From contig CADAEK010000023.1 of assembly GCA_902786925.1 (NCBI GenBank), positions 1 to 42,570 on the forward strand: a DNA stretch of 42,570 bases. Direction: 5' to 3'. Below the pieces are notes generated by a model, which was not told the DNA's origin, searched no databases, and worked only from the letters and a program-made list of their open reading frames with translations. Source of the stretch: an uncultured Bacteroidales bacterium (lineage in GTDB: Bacteria > Bacteroidota > Bacteroidia > Bacteroidales > Bacteroidaceae). This document shows positions 20,712 to 29,383 of this stretch, one piece after another (within the stretch, counting starts at the first letter, position 1; the number at the start of each line of letters is the position of its first letter). The translations under genes and the position numbers were made by a program.

Positions 20712-22019
20712 ATGTATTTCGACGAACTAAACATTTCAGACGAACTGCTTGACGCTCTTGACGCAATGAACTTCGAGCAGTGCACCCCCATACAAGAGCA
20801 AGCTATCCCCAAGATTCTGGAGGGACGTGACCTCATGGGCATAGCACAAACAGGTACGGGCAAAACCGCTGCCTATCTGCTCCCTGTGCTGGACGAGCTT
20901 AGTCATGGCCACTATCCCAAAGACTCGGTGAACTGCATCATCATGTCACCCACACGCGAGTTGGCACAGCAGATTGACCAGCAGGTGGAAGGCTTTGCCT
21001 ACTATCTTGATGGCGTTTCGTCTGTAGCTGTCTATGGCGGTAACGATGGCATCCGCTTCGAGCAGGAACGCAAAGGGCTTGAGCTCGGAGCCGACATCAT
21101 TATTGCCACTCCTGGACGCTTGATTAGTCATCTGAACGGAGGTCACATCGACTTGAAGAAAGTGTCCTTCTTTATTCTTGACGAGGCGGACCGCATGCTC
21201 GACATGGGCTTCTATGATGATATCATGAAGATTGCCAGCTACCTGTCGGAGGAGCGCCAAACCATCATGTTCTCCGCTACAATGCCCGACAACATCCAGA
21301 AGCTGGCACAGAATATCCTTCACGACCCTGTGGAGGTGAAGATTGCGGTATCCAAGCCCGCCGAGAAAATCCAGCAACAAGCATACCTCTGCTATGACGG
21401 CATGAAAGACCGTATTGTAGAGAAGGTGCTCAGTCAGGATGATTTAGACCGCGTCATTCTTTTTGCATCCTCCAAGATGAAAGTCAAGGAACTCAGCCTC
21501 ACACTCAAGCGCAAGGGATTTAATGTGGGCGCTATGCACAGCGACTTGGAGCAGCGTGAGCGTGAGGAAGTCATGTTGGCTTTCAAAAACCACCGTATCA
21601 GCATCCTCATTGCAACGGACATCGTGAGCAGAGGCATCGACATCGATGATATCCAGATGGTCATCAACTATGATGCACCACGCGACCCTGAAGACTATGT
21701 GCACCGAATTGGACGTACGGCACGCGCAAACCGTGAGGGACAAGCCATCACTTTGGTCACCCCTAAAGACTGGCCTCATCTGCTCAAGATTGAGAAACTG
21801 ATTGAAAAGGAGATTGAAAAGCCCGAACTGCCTGAAGGCTGTGGCGAAAAACCACAGATGCCAACAGGGAAGGCTGCTTCAAAAAGTCGGCATAACGGAG
21901 GGCGTAATGGATATCGTGGTCCACGCAAGGGAGCCAAGGCAAATCAATCCGCCCCAAAGGGGAAAAGCCAAGCACCTCACAAAAAGCGCGGGCCTCAAAA
22001 AACAACGCCCAAAGCCTAA
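20712..22019 (+). CDS. DEAD-box ATP-dependent RNA helicase
   Basis: This 435-residue protein unwinds RNA duplexes, probably in ribosome assembly or mRNA turnover. Motifs in order are the Q motif (FEQCTPIQEQAI, about residues 18-30), Walker A AQTGTGKT with K51, PTRELAQQ, TPGRL, DEAD at 157-160, SAT, and HRIGRTAR in the second RecA domain. A basic tail of about 50 residues, rich in K, R, G and P, is typical for RNA binding in RhlE/CshA-like proteins. ATG 20712 is preferred over an in-frame TTG at 20682 because it lies at the natural N terminus before the Q motif. It starts 36 bp after the permease stop and probably ends the lon transcript. Confidence 0.94.
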   Translation: MYFDELNISDELLDALDAMNFEQCTPIQEQAIPKILEGRDLMGIAQTGTGKTAAYLLPVLDELSHGHYPKDSVNCIIMSPTRELAQQIDQQVEGFAYYLDGVSSVAVYGGNDGIRFEQERKGLELGADIIIATPGRLISHLNGGHIDLKKVSFFILDEADRMLDMGFYDDIMKIASYLSEERQTIMFSATMPDNIQKLAQNILHDPVEVKIAVSKPAEKIQQQAYLCYDGMKDRIVEKVLSQDDLDRVILFASSKMKVKELSLTLKRKGFNVGAMHSDLEQREREEVMLAFKNHRISILIATDIVSRGIDIDDIQMVINYDAPRDPEDYVHRIGRTARANREGQAITLVTPKDWPHLLKIEKLIEKEIEKPELPEGCGEKPQMPTGKAASKSRHNGGRNGYRGPRKGAKANQSAPKGKSQAPHKKRGPQKTTPKA

Positions 22020-22075
22020 AACGGTCACGAATAACGACCTTTCAGTTTTTTTAACTTGCTTCAGCAAGTCCAAAT

Positions 22076-22106
22076 TTTGAATAGTACACAAAAAGGTGTA
22101 ATTTTG
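22076..22106 (+). promoter_or_regulatory. Predicted promoter of the outer-membrane protein gene
   Basis: TTTG (22076-22079), 19 bp, then TAATTTTG (22099-22106): both Bacteroidetes elements with consensus spacing, 31 bp before the ATG at 22138. Confidence 0.8.
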
Positions 22107-22137
22107 CACTTCAAAAAATAGACACCAACGACAGAAA

Positions 22138-23475
22138 ATGATCAAGAAATTTTCACTTGTCCTCATCGCAACATGGTTCGCTGCTAACATACAAGCACAG
22201 AACGGCATCAGTTCGCCCTACTCCCGTTATGGCTTTGGCATTCAATCCGAACGTGCCATGGGATTCAATAAAGGCATGGCTGGTGTAGCCCAAGGCTTCC
22301 GCAATGGACAAGAAATCAACATAGCCAACCCCGCATCTTATTCCGAAGCTGATTCGCTCACGGCTCTCTTCGACCTTGGCGTATCCCTGCAAAACAACAA
22401 CCATAAGATGGGTGGCATGCGCCAGAACATCCGAAACTCCAGCTTTGATTATTTTGCATTCAAGTTCAGAGCTGCCAAGCATGTGGGCGTCACACTTGGT
22501 CTCATGCCAACAACCAACATCAAATACAATTTTGCATCTACCGCTGAGCCTCTTGAAGGCAATGAGAATATCTCTTCCAACTACAGCTTCAGCGGTGACG
22601 GTGGACTGCGCGAGGTGTTTCTTGGAGTAGGCTTTCGTCCCTTCAAGCCCCTGTCCATTGGTGTCAATATGGGATACCTCTGGGGTGACTACACGCATAG
22701 CATGGCCATGTCATTCAGCGAAACATCGGTGTTCAAGATGGCACGCATCTATACGGCCGACATCAGCACCTACAATCTGCAAGGCGGTATCCAGTATATC
22801 CAGCCTCTTGGCCATAACGACCAGTTGATTATCGGTGGTACATACACATTTGGGCACAAAATTGAGAATGACGCTTACCGCACAACGGAAACACGCAACA
22901 GCTCTTCAGCAATAGAGACAGAATCAACCGACACCATCAAGAACGCTTTCCAATTGCCTAACGCTTTTGCCATCGGTGCCACTTATTACCATGCAGACAA
23001 ACTGCGTGTAGGTGTTGATTTCGAGCTTCAGAAATGGGGTCTTTGCCGTTTTCCCGACCAGTCGGGCACAGCAGAAACATACAGCAGCAACCGCGGTCAG
23101 CTCAACGACCGATGGAAAGCAGCTGCCGGTATGGAATGGACCCCTAACCCTTCATCCAGCAACTACTTCAACAAGTGCAGCTATAAGGTGGGTGGTTATT
23201 ACTCTCAGTCTTACGCCAAGGCTGATGCAACAGGAACAATCTCTGGGAAGCCTTGCGAGGTGGGTGTCTCGGCAGGAATCACGATGCCTATTGCCAACCG
23301 CAACATCTGGCACAACGTTCCGAAGATTAACATCTCTGTGCAATGGGTGCACACAGATATCCCCTATCTGAACGCAGCCACACAGCGACAGAGCAAACTG
23401 ACCGAGAACTATCTCAAGCTCTGTCTCGGTCTCACCTTCAGCGAACGTTGGTTCTATAAGTGGAGAGTACAATAG
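22138..23475 (+). CDS. Outer-membrane beta-barrel protein, FadL-like
   Basis: This 445-residue protein has a signal peptide (MIKKFSLVLIATWFAANIQA, cleaved before QNG). The mature protein begins with SSPYSRYGFGIQ and continues with NPASYSEADSLTALFDLGVS, the N-terminal style of FadL/OmpP1-like barrels of Bacteroidetes. Many alternating hydrophobic strands follow, and a late segment is typical of a barrel end (CLGLTFSERWFYKWRVQ). It probably sits in the outer membrane as a channel; the solute is unknown. It has its own promoter and precedes a secreted TPR gene and lptC, an order that I recall from other Bacteroidales. FadL likeness is a visual judgement. Confidence 0.85.
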   Translation: MIKKFSLVLIATWFAANIQAQNGISSPYSRYGFGIQSERAMGFNKGMAGVAQGFRNGQEINIANPASYSEADSLTALFDLGVSLQNNNHKMGGMRQNIRNSSFDYFAFKFRAAKHVGVTLGLMPTTNIKYNFASTAEPLEGNENISSNYSFSGDGGLREVFLGVGFRPFKPLSIGVNMGYLWGDYTHSMAMSFSETSVFKMARIYTADISTYNLQGGIQYIQPLGHNDQLIIGGTYTFGHKIENDAYRTTETRNSSSAIETESTDTIKNAFQLPNAFAIGATYYHADKLRVGVDFELQKWGLCRFPDQSGTAETYSSNRGQLNDRWKAAAGMEWTPNPSSSNYFNKCSYKVGGYYSQSYAKADATGTISGKPCEVGVSAGITMPIANRNIWHNVPKINISVQWVHTDIPYLNAATQRQSKLTENYLKLCLGLTFSERWFYKWRVQ

Positions 23476-23507
23476 GATTTTCCCCTTGCCAAAAGAGGGA
23501 ATATCCC

Positions 23508-23538
23508 CTTGCCATCAGAAAACCGTTCCATAACTTTG
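23508..23538 (+). promoter_or_regulatory. Predicted promoter of the TPR protein gene
   Basis: CTTG (23508-23511), 19 bp, then TAACTTTG (23531-23538). It lies 67 bp before the start codon. A second CCCCTTGCC copy lies about 23 bp upstream of the first element. Confidence 0.7.
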
Positions 23539-23605
23539 TGTCAACAAAACCAAAGAATTGGTAGAGATAAACGAATAAACAAAATACAATTAAACCATCA
23601 CTATT

Positions 23606-25054
23606 ATGAAAAAGATTTTATTTGCATGTGCCCTCGCACTCGTTTCTGCTGCAGGCTCTGCACAGAACCTTAAGGGAACATCCCTCAACGACCGCATTGG
23701 CCACGGTCAAGACTCCATTGACGTGCTCGGCAGCCTGTCGCTCTATCAGGATGCCTTCAAGCGCAGAAGCTACGTGGAAGCAATCGAGCCATGGGAGTTT
23801 GCCTTCACAAAGGCTCCTCTCTCTATGGTACGTGTATACACCGATGGTGCCTGGATGTTCGAGACACTCATCCAGCAGGAAACTGACGCTGAGAAGAAGA
23901 AGGAATACTTCGACAAGCTCATGAACATCTATGACCAGCGCCTGAAGTATCTTGAAGCACTCAACTCTTTTGCCACTCCTAAGACCACTTCAACCAAGGG
24001 CAACATCATCTGCCGCAAAGCATATGACTACTACTACTTCTGCCCTGAGATGAACAACAACGTGGCTTACAAGATGTTCAAGGAAGGTATCGATGATATG
24101 GGACCAAACACCGAGGGCTTCGTGCTCTTTGGCTTCATCGAGTGCTCATACAACCGTTTCCTCCAGAATAAGGACAACATTGATATCCGCCAGGATTTCA
24201 TTCAGGACTACATGAACACCAACGAAATCTGCGACCGTCTGCTGGATCAGGCCAAGGAATATCCTTCTGAGACCATCCCTGCCGACCCAGAGTCAGAAGA
24301 TTCCACAAAGTGGGTTGAACAAGTGGTGCTTTCTCCTGAGGCACAGAAAATCGTGGACAACTACCAGCCTGTACAGGACAAGGCTAACGCCCTGTTCGTA
24401 TCCTCTGGCGCTGCCGACTGCGATGCCCTCGAGAAGATTTATGGCGCACAGGTTGAAGCCAACAAGACAAACCTTGCTTACCTCAACTCTGTTCTGGCCA
24501 TCCTCAACAACTTTGAGTGCGACAAGTCCAACATCTACTATGTAGCTGCAGACTATGCATACCAAATCAACAAGACTCCACAGGCAGCCATCGGTAAGGC
24601 TTCTAAGCTCTTGAAGGAAGGCGACCTCAACGGTGCCATCAAGTACTTCGACGAGGCTATCGGTCTTGAGTCAGACAACGCGAAGAAGGCTAAGTACTCA
24701 TATATCGTGGCAGCCCTCATGTTCAAGAAGGGCAACCTCGGCCAGTGCCGTCAGTACTGCCGCAAGACGCTCCAGTACAACCCATCCAACGGTGGTGCTT
24801 ACCTGCTCCAGGCTAACTGCATCGCACGTTCTGCCTCTGGCGACCACCTGCAGAGAAGCTACTACTACTGCCTTGCCAGCGACTACTGCAACCGCGCTAA
24901 AGCTGTTGACCCATCCTCTGCAGCCAAGGCCAGCCGTCAGGCAGCTGCATACGCCGCTCACTTCTATCCAAAGTCTGAGGCATTCTTCGCAGGCATCAAG
25001 GCAGGCCAGACTGTTAGCGTAGCAGGCGAGACTACTACTCTCCGTCTCCGTTAA
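23606..25054 (+). CDS. Secreted tetratricopeptide-repeat protein
   Basis: This 482-residue protein has a clear signal peptide (MKKILFACALALVSAAGSAQ). The N-terminal part contains YQDAFKRRSYVEAIEPWEFA (TPR-like, about residues 48-67) and conserved PLSMVRVYTDGAWMFETL. The C-terminal half has clearer TPR units: ASKLLKEGDLNGAIKYFDEA (about 332-351) and MFKKGNLGQCRQYCRKTL (about 371-388). It is probably periplasmic, helping assemble envelope proteins, but no function is established. Codon use is strongly biased to a C-ending set, which suggests high expression. It lies between the FadL-like protein and lptC, with its own promoter. Confidence 0.86.
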   Translation: MKKILFACALALVSAAGSAQNLKGTSLNDRIGHGQDSIDVLGSLSLYQDAFKRRSYVEAIEPWEFAFTKAPLSMVRVYTDGAWMFETLIQQETDAEKKKEYFDKLMNIYDQRLKYLEALNSFATPKTTSTKGNIICRKAYDYYYFCPEMNNNVAYKMFKEGIDDMGPNTEGFVLFGFIECSYNRFLQNKDNIDIRQDFIQDYMNTNEICDRLLDQAKEYPSETIPADPESEDSTKWVEQVVLSPEAQKIVDNYQPVQDKANALFVSSGAADCDALEKIYGAQVEANKTNLAYLNSVLAILNNFECDKSNIYYVAADYAYQINKTPQAAIGKASKLLKEGDLNGAIKYFDEAIGLESDNAKKAKYSYIVAALMFKKGNLGQCRQYCRKTLQYNPSNGGAYLLQANCIARSASGDHLQRSYYYCLASDYCNRAKAVDPSSAAKASRQAAAYAAHFYPKSEAFFAGIKAGQTVSVAGETTTLRLR

Positions 25055-25123
25055 TGGGCCCGCACAATAGCAAAGAGCCTTACCACTATTACACATTATA
25101 TATATATTATATAATCACTCGTT

Positions 25124-25744
25124 TTGAAAAAGAATCTCACACATACATGTAGCGTTGCGGCAGTCATGATGACTGCTGCAATGCTATTTTTTCCAGCTTG
25201 CAGCCACGACGACAAACCAACAGGTCCAGATATTGGCGAACGCGACTCGCTGCCAACCCTCCGTTCTGTCGGAGTGAGCACCCTGGTGAGCGACTCTGGA
25301 ATCATCCGCTACAAGCTCATCACCGAAGTGTGGGATATCTACGATAAGAAAGAGCCACAACGCTGGGCGTTCGAGAAAGGGCTGTTCCTGGAGCGGTTCA
25401 ACGAATCCTTCCAAGTTGATGCCTTCATCTCTGCCGACACGGCTTACTTCTACAACCGCAAGCGCCTTTGGGAACTTCGCAGCAGAGTGCTGGTCAAGAA
25501 CCTCAAGGGCGAGACATTCAAGACCTCCCTTCTCTACTGGGACATGGTATCCCACCGCATCTACTCTCCTGCCTATATGGAGATAGATGGTGAGACTCGC
25601 CAACTCTCCGGCTACGATTTCAGCAGCAACGAGCAGATGACCGACTACATCATCCACTCTTCCAAGGGCCTGTTCCCGCTCGAAGACACAGAGCCTACAC
25701 CAGAGCCAGACCCAAGCATTTTGGCGGGAAACGAGCAGGAGTAA
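25124..25744 (+). CDS. lptC: LPS export periplasmic protein LptC
   Basis: This 206-residue lipoprotein has a lipobox ending in FFPAC with C26 as the lipidated residue, preceded by KK and a short hydrophobic stretch. The body follows the LptC jellyroll pattern of Bacteroidetes: DSGIIRYKLITEVWDIYD, then SADTAYFYNRKRLWELRS, then LLYWDMVSHRIYSP, ending in FSSNEQMTDYIIHSSKGLFP. It would hand LPS from LptFG to LptA in the periplasm. The start is a TTG, which alone gives a charged signal peptide; the next in-frame ATG (25166) would remove the lysines. The C terminus is acidic and proline-rich. It is probably cotranscribed with the TPR gene 69 bp upstream. Confidence 0.88.
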   Translation: MKKNLTHTCSVAAVMMTAAMLFFPACSHDDKPTGPDIGERDSLPTLRSVGVSTLVSDSGIIRYKLITEVWDIYDKKEPQRWAFEKGLFLERFNESFQVDAFISADTAYFYNRKRLWELRSRVLVKNLKGETFKTSLLYWDMVSHRIYSPAYMEIDGETRQLSGYDFSSNEQMTDYIIHSSKGLFPLEDTEPTPEPDPSILAGNEQE

Positions 25745-25806
25745 CCCCTCCAGCTCTCTAAAACGGGGCACTTCCTCAAAAAAAAATAAAAAAAGGTTCC
25801 ATTTCT

Positions 25807-25837
25807 TTTGCCAGTATCGCAAAATGTTGTACCTTTG
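25807..25837 (+). promoter_or_regulatory. Predicted promoter of the tRNA-Asp genes
   Basis: TTTG (25807-25810), 19 bp, then TACCTTTG (25830-25837): a full consensus match, 44 bp before the first tRNA. Confidence 0.82.
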
Positions 25838-25881
25838 CACTCGCAAAAGGGGAACAGAGGTTCCCCAAGAAAAAAAATAAC

Positions 25882-25955
25882 GGTGCGTTAGTTCAGTAGG
25901 TTAGAATATCTGCCTGTCACGCAGGGGGTCACGAGTTCGAGTCTCGTACGCACCG
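25882..25955 (+). tRNA. tRNA-Asp (anticodon GUC), copy 1
   Basis: This 74-nt cloverleaf has acceptor stem GGTGCGT / ACGCACC with discriminator G, an anticodon arm CTGCCTGTCACGCAG with GTC in the loop, and a T arm with GTTCGAGTC. CCA is not encoded. A 6-bp hairpin (AGACCA / TGGTCT, 25962-25984) follows in the spacer and may mark processing. Confidence 0.97.
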
Positions 25956-26003
25956 CTAACAAGACCAAAAGTTTTCTGTGGTCTATAAATAAAAGGAAAC
26001 ACT

Positions 26004-26077
26004 GGTGCGTTAGTTCAGTAGGTTAGAATATCTGCCTGTCACGCAGGGGGTCACGAGTTCGAGTCTCGTACGCACCG
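26004..26077 (+). tRNA. tRNA-Asp (anticodon GUC), copy 2
   Basis: The 74 nt are identical to copy 1, 48 bp downstream, probably in the same transcript. CCA is not encoded. A terminator follows 12 bp later. With guanine at position 34 it is a substrate class for Tgt, encoded in this window. Confidence 0.97.
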
Positions 26078-26089
26078 CAACCCACAGAG

Positions 26090-26127
26090 AGCGGGTGTGT
26101 CAAACAAAGACACACCCGCTTATCTTT
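26090..26127 (+). terminator. Rho-independent terminator of the tRNA operon
   Basis: A perfect 12-bp stem AGCGGGTGTGTC / GACACACCCGCT (26090-26101 and 26109-26120) with a 7-nt A-rich loop is followed by TATCTTTT. Confidence 0.9.
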
Positions 26128-26282
26128 TCCTATTCCCTTTGCTCTTTACATTCACCCTTTTTCACTTCCATGAGCGCCAAGAAAAGACTTCCATGAGCAT
26201 AGCGGAAAAACTACGCCATTCACTTCCCTATTTACTTCCGACTCTTAAATGAAAAAAGCCGCTCGAAAACCTTTCATTTCTT

Positions 26283-26303
26283 ATTTGGCATTTGGCGTTT
26301 GGC
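26283..26303. repeat. Short heptamer run, three units (ATTTGGC / GTTTGGC)
   Basis: ATTTGGC, ATTTGGC and GTTTGGC are directly adjacent, followed by GCTTTTTT. Same period as the longer heptamer arrays of the window, different sequence. Confidence 0.7.
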
Positions 26304-26425
26304 GCTTTTTTATTCCTCCCTCAAACAATGACAAGGACGAGCAATTTACACTTTTTCACTCTCGCCATTAAACGAAACTGAGAGAAAGACGTCATATAAA
26401 ACAGAATTAACTACAAACACATTAT

Positions 26426-29383
26426 ATGACAGCTTTACAAAAAAAACTTTTACCTTTACTACTATTATTACTCTTTTGTGCAACAGCTCAAATGGCCACC
26501 GCCCAGACACTATTGAAAGGCAAAGTGGTGGACAGCGAAAATGGTGAAGCGCTCCTACGCAGCACCGTTTTGGTGATGACTCCCGACACGGCGCGCATGG
26601 TCACCGGCGGAACAACAGCCAACGACGGCTCTTTCAATCTGAAGAACGTGAAGGATGGCACCTACCTGCTGAAAATATCTTATGTGGGCTACCACAACTT
26701 CTACCGCACCATCAACGTCAAGAGCGCCGAGAACAAAGGCACGATGGCCATTGGCACCGTGATGCTGGTGCCCAATACCGTGGAGCTGAAGCAAGCTGTG
26801 GTGACGGCCCAGATGAAGGAAGTGGAAGTGAAGGAAGACACGCTCATCTTCAACGCTGATGCCTTCAAGGTGCCAGAGGGCAGCGTGCTGGAGGAGCTCA
26901 TCAAGAAGCTGCCTGGCGTGACAATTGAAGATGGCATTATAAAGGTGAACGGCAAGACCGTGAAGAAGATTCTGGTGGGCGGCAAAGAATTCTTTGGCAA
27001 CGACCAGAACATGTCCATGAAGAATCTGCCTGCCGAGATTGTTGACAAAGTGAAAACCTACGACAAGCAGTCAGACTTCAGCCGCATCACAGGCATTGAC
27101 GATGGCGAAGAGGAGACGGTGATTGACCTCACCATCAAGAAGGGCATGCAGAAGGGATGGTTTGGCAATGTGGATGCTGGCTACGGCTCCTACGACCGCT
27201 ATTCGGGCCGTGTGATGGTGAACCGCTTCAAGGAGAATTTCCAGTCGAACGTGCTGGGTTCGCAAAACAATACGGGCAACAACGGCAACACGACCAACAA
27301 GCAGATTGGCGGTCGCCTGGTGTTTGACGTGAAGAATTTCGAGTTTGGCGGCAACATCCGCTACAACTACAACAAGAGCGACAACCAAACGTTCAACAGC
27401 ACCCAGAACTTCGTCTCGACCAATGCCTCGTTCAGCAACAGCCACAACAAGAACATCAACCGGAACACCAATGTCAACGGCGACTTCAAGGCTGAATGGA
27501 GAATAGACTCGCTCACCACATTAGTTTTCCAGCCACGCTTCTCCAAGGGCGACTCCAAGAGCTCGTCGCAAAATGCGTCGGCCACCTTCAACGATGACCC
27601 TTACCAGAATGGCATCACCGATCCGCTCAATCAGATGGGCGACATAGACGAGGCCATCAAAATCAACGAGAACCTATCCAGAAACTGGAGCGATGGCGAC
27701 AACTACAACATCAGCGGCAATCTCATGCTCAACCGTCAGCTGGGCGGCGGACCGTGGTTTGGTCCCAAAGCTGTGACGGGGCGCAACGGGCGCAACATCA
27801 GCCTCCGCTTCAACGGCTCGGTGAGCGACAACAAGAACAAGAGCTTCAATTTCTCCGATGTCATCTACCATCAGCGTGAAGGAGCCACCGACTTGACATT
27901 CCGTCACCGCAACAATCCGTCCGACAATAAGAACTACAGCCTGGGACTCTCCTACTCCGAGCCCATCCTGCGCAATCTCTTTGCACAGCTCAACTACAGC
28001 TACAACTACTCCAAGCGCCACAGCGACGGACAGACTTACGACTTTGCCAAGGAAGACGAAATCGGACAGGAGCTGTGGGAAAACTACGGGCAGTACGGCA
28101 TGCTCCCTCCCAACTACTTCGAGTTCCTCAGCGATTCCCTCTCGCGCTATACCGACAACATCAACAAGACGCACAATATAGACTTCTCGCTGCGCTTCAT
28201 CACCTCGCTGCTCAACATCAGCGCCGGCATCCGCATCGAGCAGCAGAACCAAGAGATGAAGTACCAGTACCAGGGACTGGACACCATTGCCAGCCGCAAC
28301 ATCTCGCGCATCACCCCCTCTCTCAACGCGCGCTTCCGCTTCAGCCGGCAGCACACCCTGCGCATCACTTACCGCGGCAACACCAGCCAGCCGGACATGA
28401 CCGACCTCTTCACGCTGACGGATAACAGCAACCCGCTCAACATCCGCGAGGGCAACCCGAACCTGAAGCCCTCATTCACGCACAACATCAATCTTGACTA
28501 CAACAACTACTTCGAAGCCACCAGGCAATCTGTCTTCGGACGCTTCTCCTACAACACCACACGCAACAGCATCAGCAACCGCACCGAGTATATCGAGGAG
28601 ACAGGCGGACAGATCACCCGTCCGGAGAACATCAACGGCAACTGGAGCATCAGCGGCAACATCGGCTTCAACACGCCGCTGGGATGGGAGAAGCTGACGC
28701 TCAACACCAACACCTCCGCATCGCTGCGCCACAACGTGGGCTACATCTACCAGAACAAGGCCACCTACAAGAACGACGTGAAGCAAAGCTCCCTGGGCGA
28801 GAACCTGAGCATCACGCTGCGCCTGGGCAACTTCGACGTGCGCGCCAACGGAAGCATCAACTGGTCCAAGACATCCAGCGGAATGGTGGCAGCCAACAAC
28901 CAGAGCACCTACAACTACCACTACGGGCTCTCTTCCACGGGCAACTTCAACAGCGGCTTCGGATTCTCCACCGACATCAACATGAGCTCACGCCGAGGCT
29001 ATTCCTCAGCCAACATGAACACCAACGAGCTCATCTGGAACGCGCAAGTCAGCTACCGCTTCCTCAGCAAGAAGCAGGCCACCGTGTCGCTCCAGGCATA
29101 TGACCTCCTGCACAAGCGCAGCAACATCAGCCGCACCATCAGCGCCTTCTCGCGCCAAGACCGTGAGACCAACAGCATCTACAGCTACGTGATGGCACAC
29201 TTCATCTACCGCTTCAATCTCTTCGGCGACAAAAACTCACGACAGAACCTGCGCGACATGCGCAGCTTCATGAACGAGCGCCCCGACTTCGGTGGTCAGG
29301 ACTTCCGTAGCGGTGGTGGCGGCGGACGCGGAGGCTTCGGTGGCGGAGGCGGCTTCAGTGGCGGAGGCGGCGGACGCTTCTAA
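26426..29383 (+). CDS. TonB-dependent-receptor-like outer-membrane beta-barrel protein
   Basis: This 985-residue protein has a signal peptide (hydrophobic LLPLLLLLLFCATAQMATAQ ending near residue 27), then a carboxypeptidase-D-regulatory-like domain (LLKGKVVDSENGEALLRSTV, about 28-115), a plug-like segment (PEGSVLEELIKKLPGVTIED and GKEFFGNDQ, about 150-230), and a large barrel to about residue 940 with many N-rich strands. It resembles the Bacteroidetes barrel family often annotated as outer membrane beta-barrel protein 3. The C terminus is a glycine-rich tail of about 25 residues ending in GRF, after the last barrel strand (VMAHFIYRFNLF). The cargo is unknown and no SusD partner is adjacent. 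The second half is visibly richer in G and C. Confidence 0.88.
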   Translation: MTALQKKLLPLLLLLLFCATAQMATAQTLLKGKVVDSENGEALLRSTVLVMTPDTARMVTGGTTANDGSFNLKNVKDGTYLLKISYVGYHNFYRTINVKSAENKGTMAIGTVMLVPNTVELKQAVVTAQMKEVEVKEDTLIFNADAFKVPEGSVLEELIKKLPGVTIEDGIIKVNGKTVKKILVGGKEFFGNDQNMSMKNLPAEIVDKVKTYDKQSDFSRITGIDDGEEETVIDLTIKKGMQKGWFGNVDAGYGSYDRYSGRVMVNRFKENFQSNVLGSQNNTGNNGNTTNKQIGGRLVFDVKNFEFGGNIRYNYNKSDNQTFNSTQNFVSTNASFSNSHNKNINRNTNVNGDFKAEWRIDSLTTLVFQPRFSKGDSKSSSQNASATFNDDPYQNGITDPLNQMGDIDEAIKINENLSRNWSDGDNYNISGNLMLNRQLGGGPWFGPKAVTGRNGRNISLRFNGSVSDNKNKSFNFSDVIYHQREGATDLTFRHRNNPSDNKNYSLGLSYSEPILRNLFAQLNYSYNYSKRHSDGQTYDFAKEDEIGQELWENYGQYGMLPPNYFEFLSDSLSRYTDNINKTHNIDFSLRFITSLLNISAGIRIEQQNQEMKYQYQGLDTIASRNISRITPSLNARFRFSRQHTLRITYRGNTSQPDMTDLFTLTDNSNPLNIREGNPNLKPSFTHNINLDYNNYFEATRQSVFGRFSYNTTRNSISNRTEYIEETGGQITRPENINGNWSISGNIGFNTPLGWEKLTLNTNTSASLRHNVGYIYQNKATYKNDVKQSSLGENLSITLRLGNFDVRANGSINWSKTSSGMVAANNQSTYNYHYGLSSTGNFNSGFGFSTDINMSSRRGYSSANMNTNELIWNAQVSYRFLSKKQATVSLQAYDLLHKRSNISRTISAFSRQDRETNSIYSYVMAHFIYRFNLFGDKNSRQNLRDMRSFMNERPDFGGQDFRSGGGGGRGGFGGGGGFSGGGGGRF

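Larger units (their letters stand above)
25745..26425. other. Intergenic region with the tRNA-Asp pair
   Basis: The region holds the tRNA promoter, two tRNA genes and their terminator. The remaining 305 bp (26121-26425) before the TonB-like gene contain no supported gene. They hold a twofold repeat of ACTTCCATGAGC (about 26164 and 26188), a short TTTGGC heptamer run (26283-26303), and no TAnnTTTG promoter that I could find. Confidence 0.6.
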
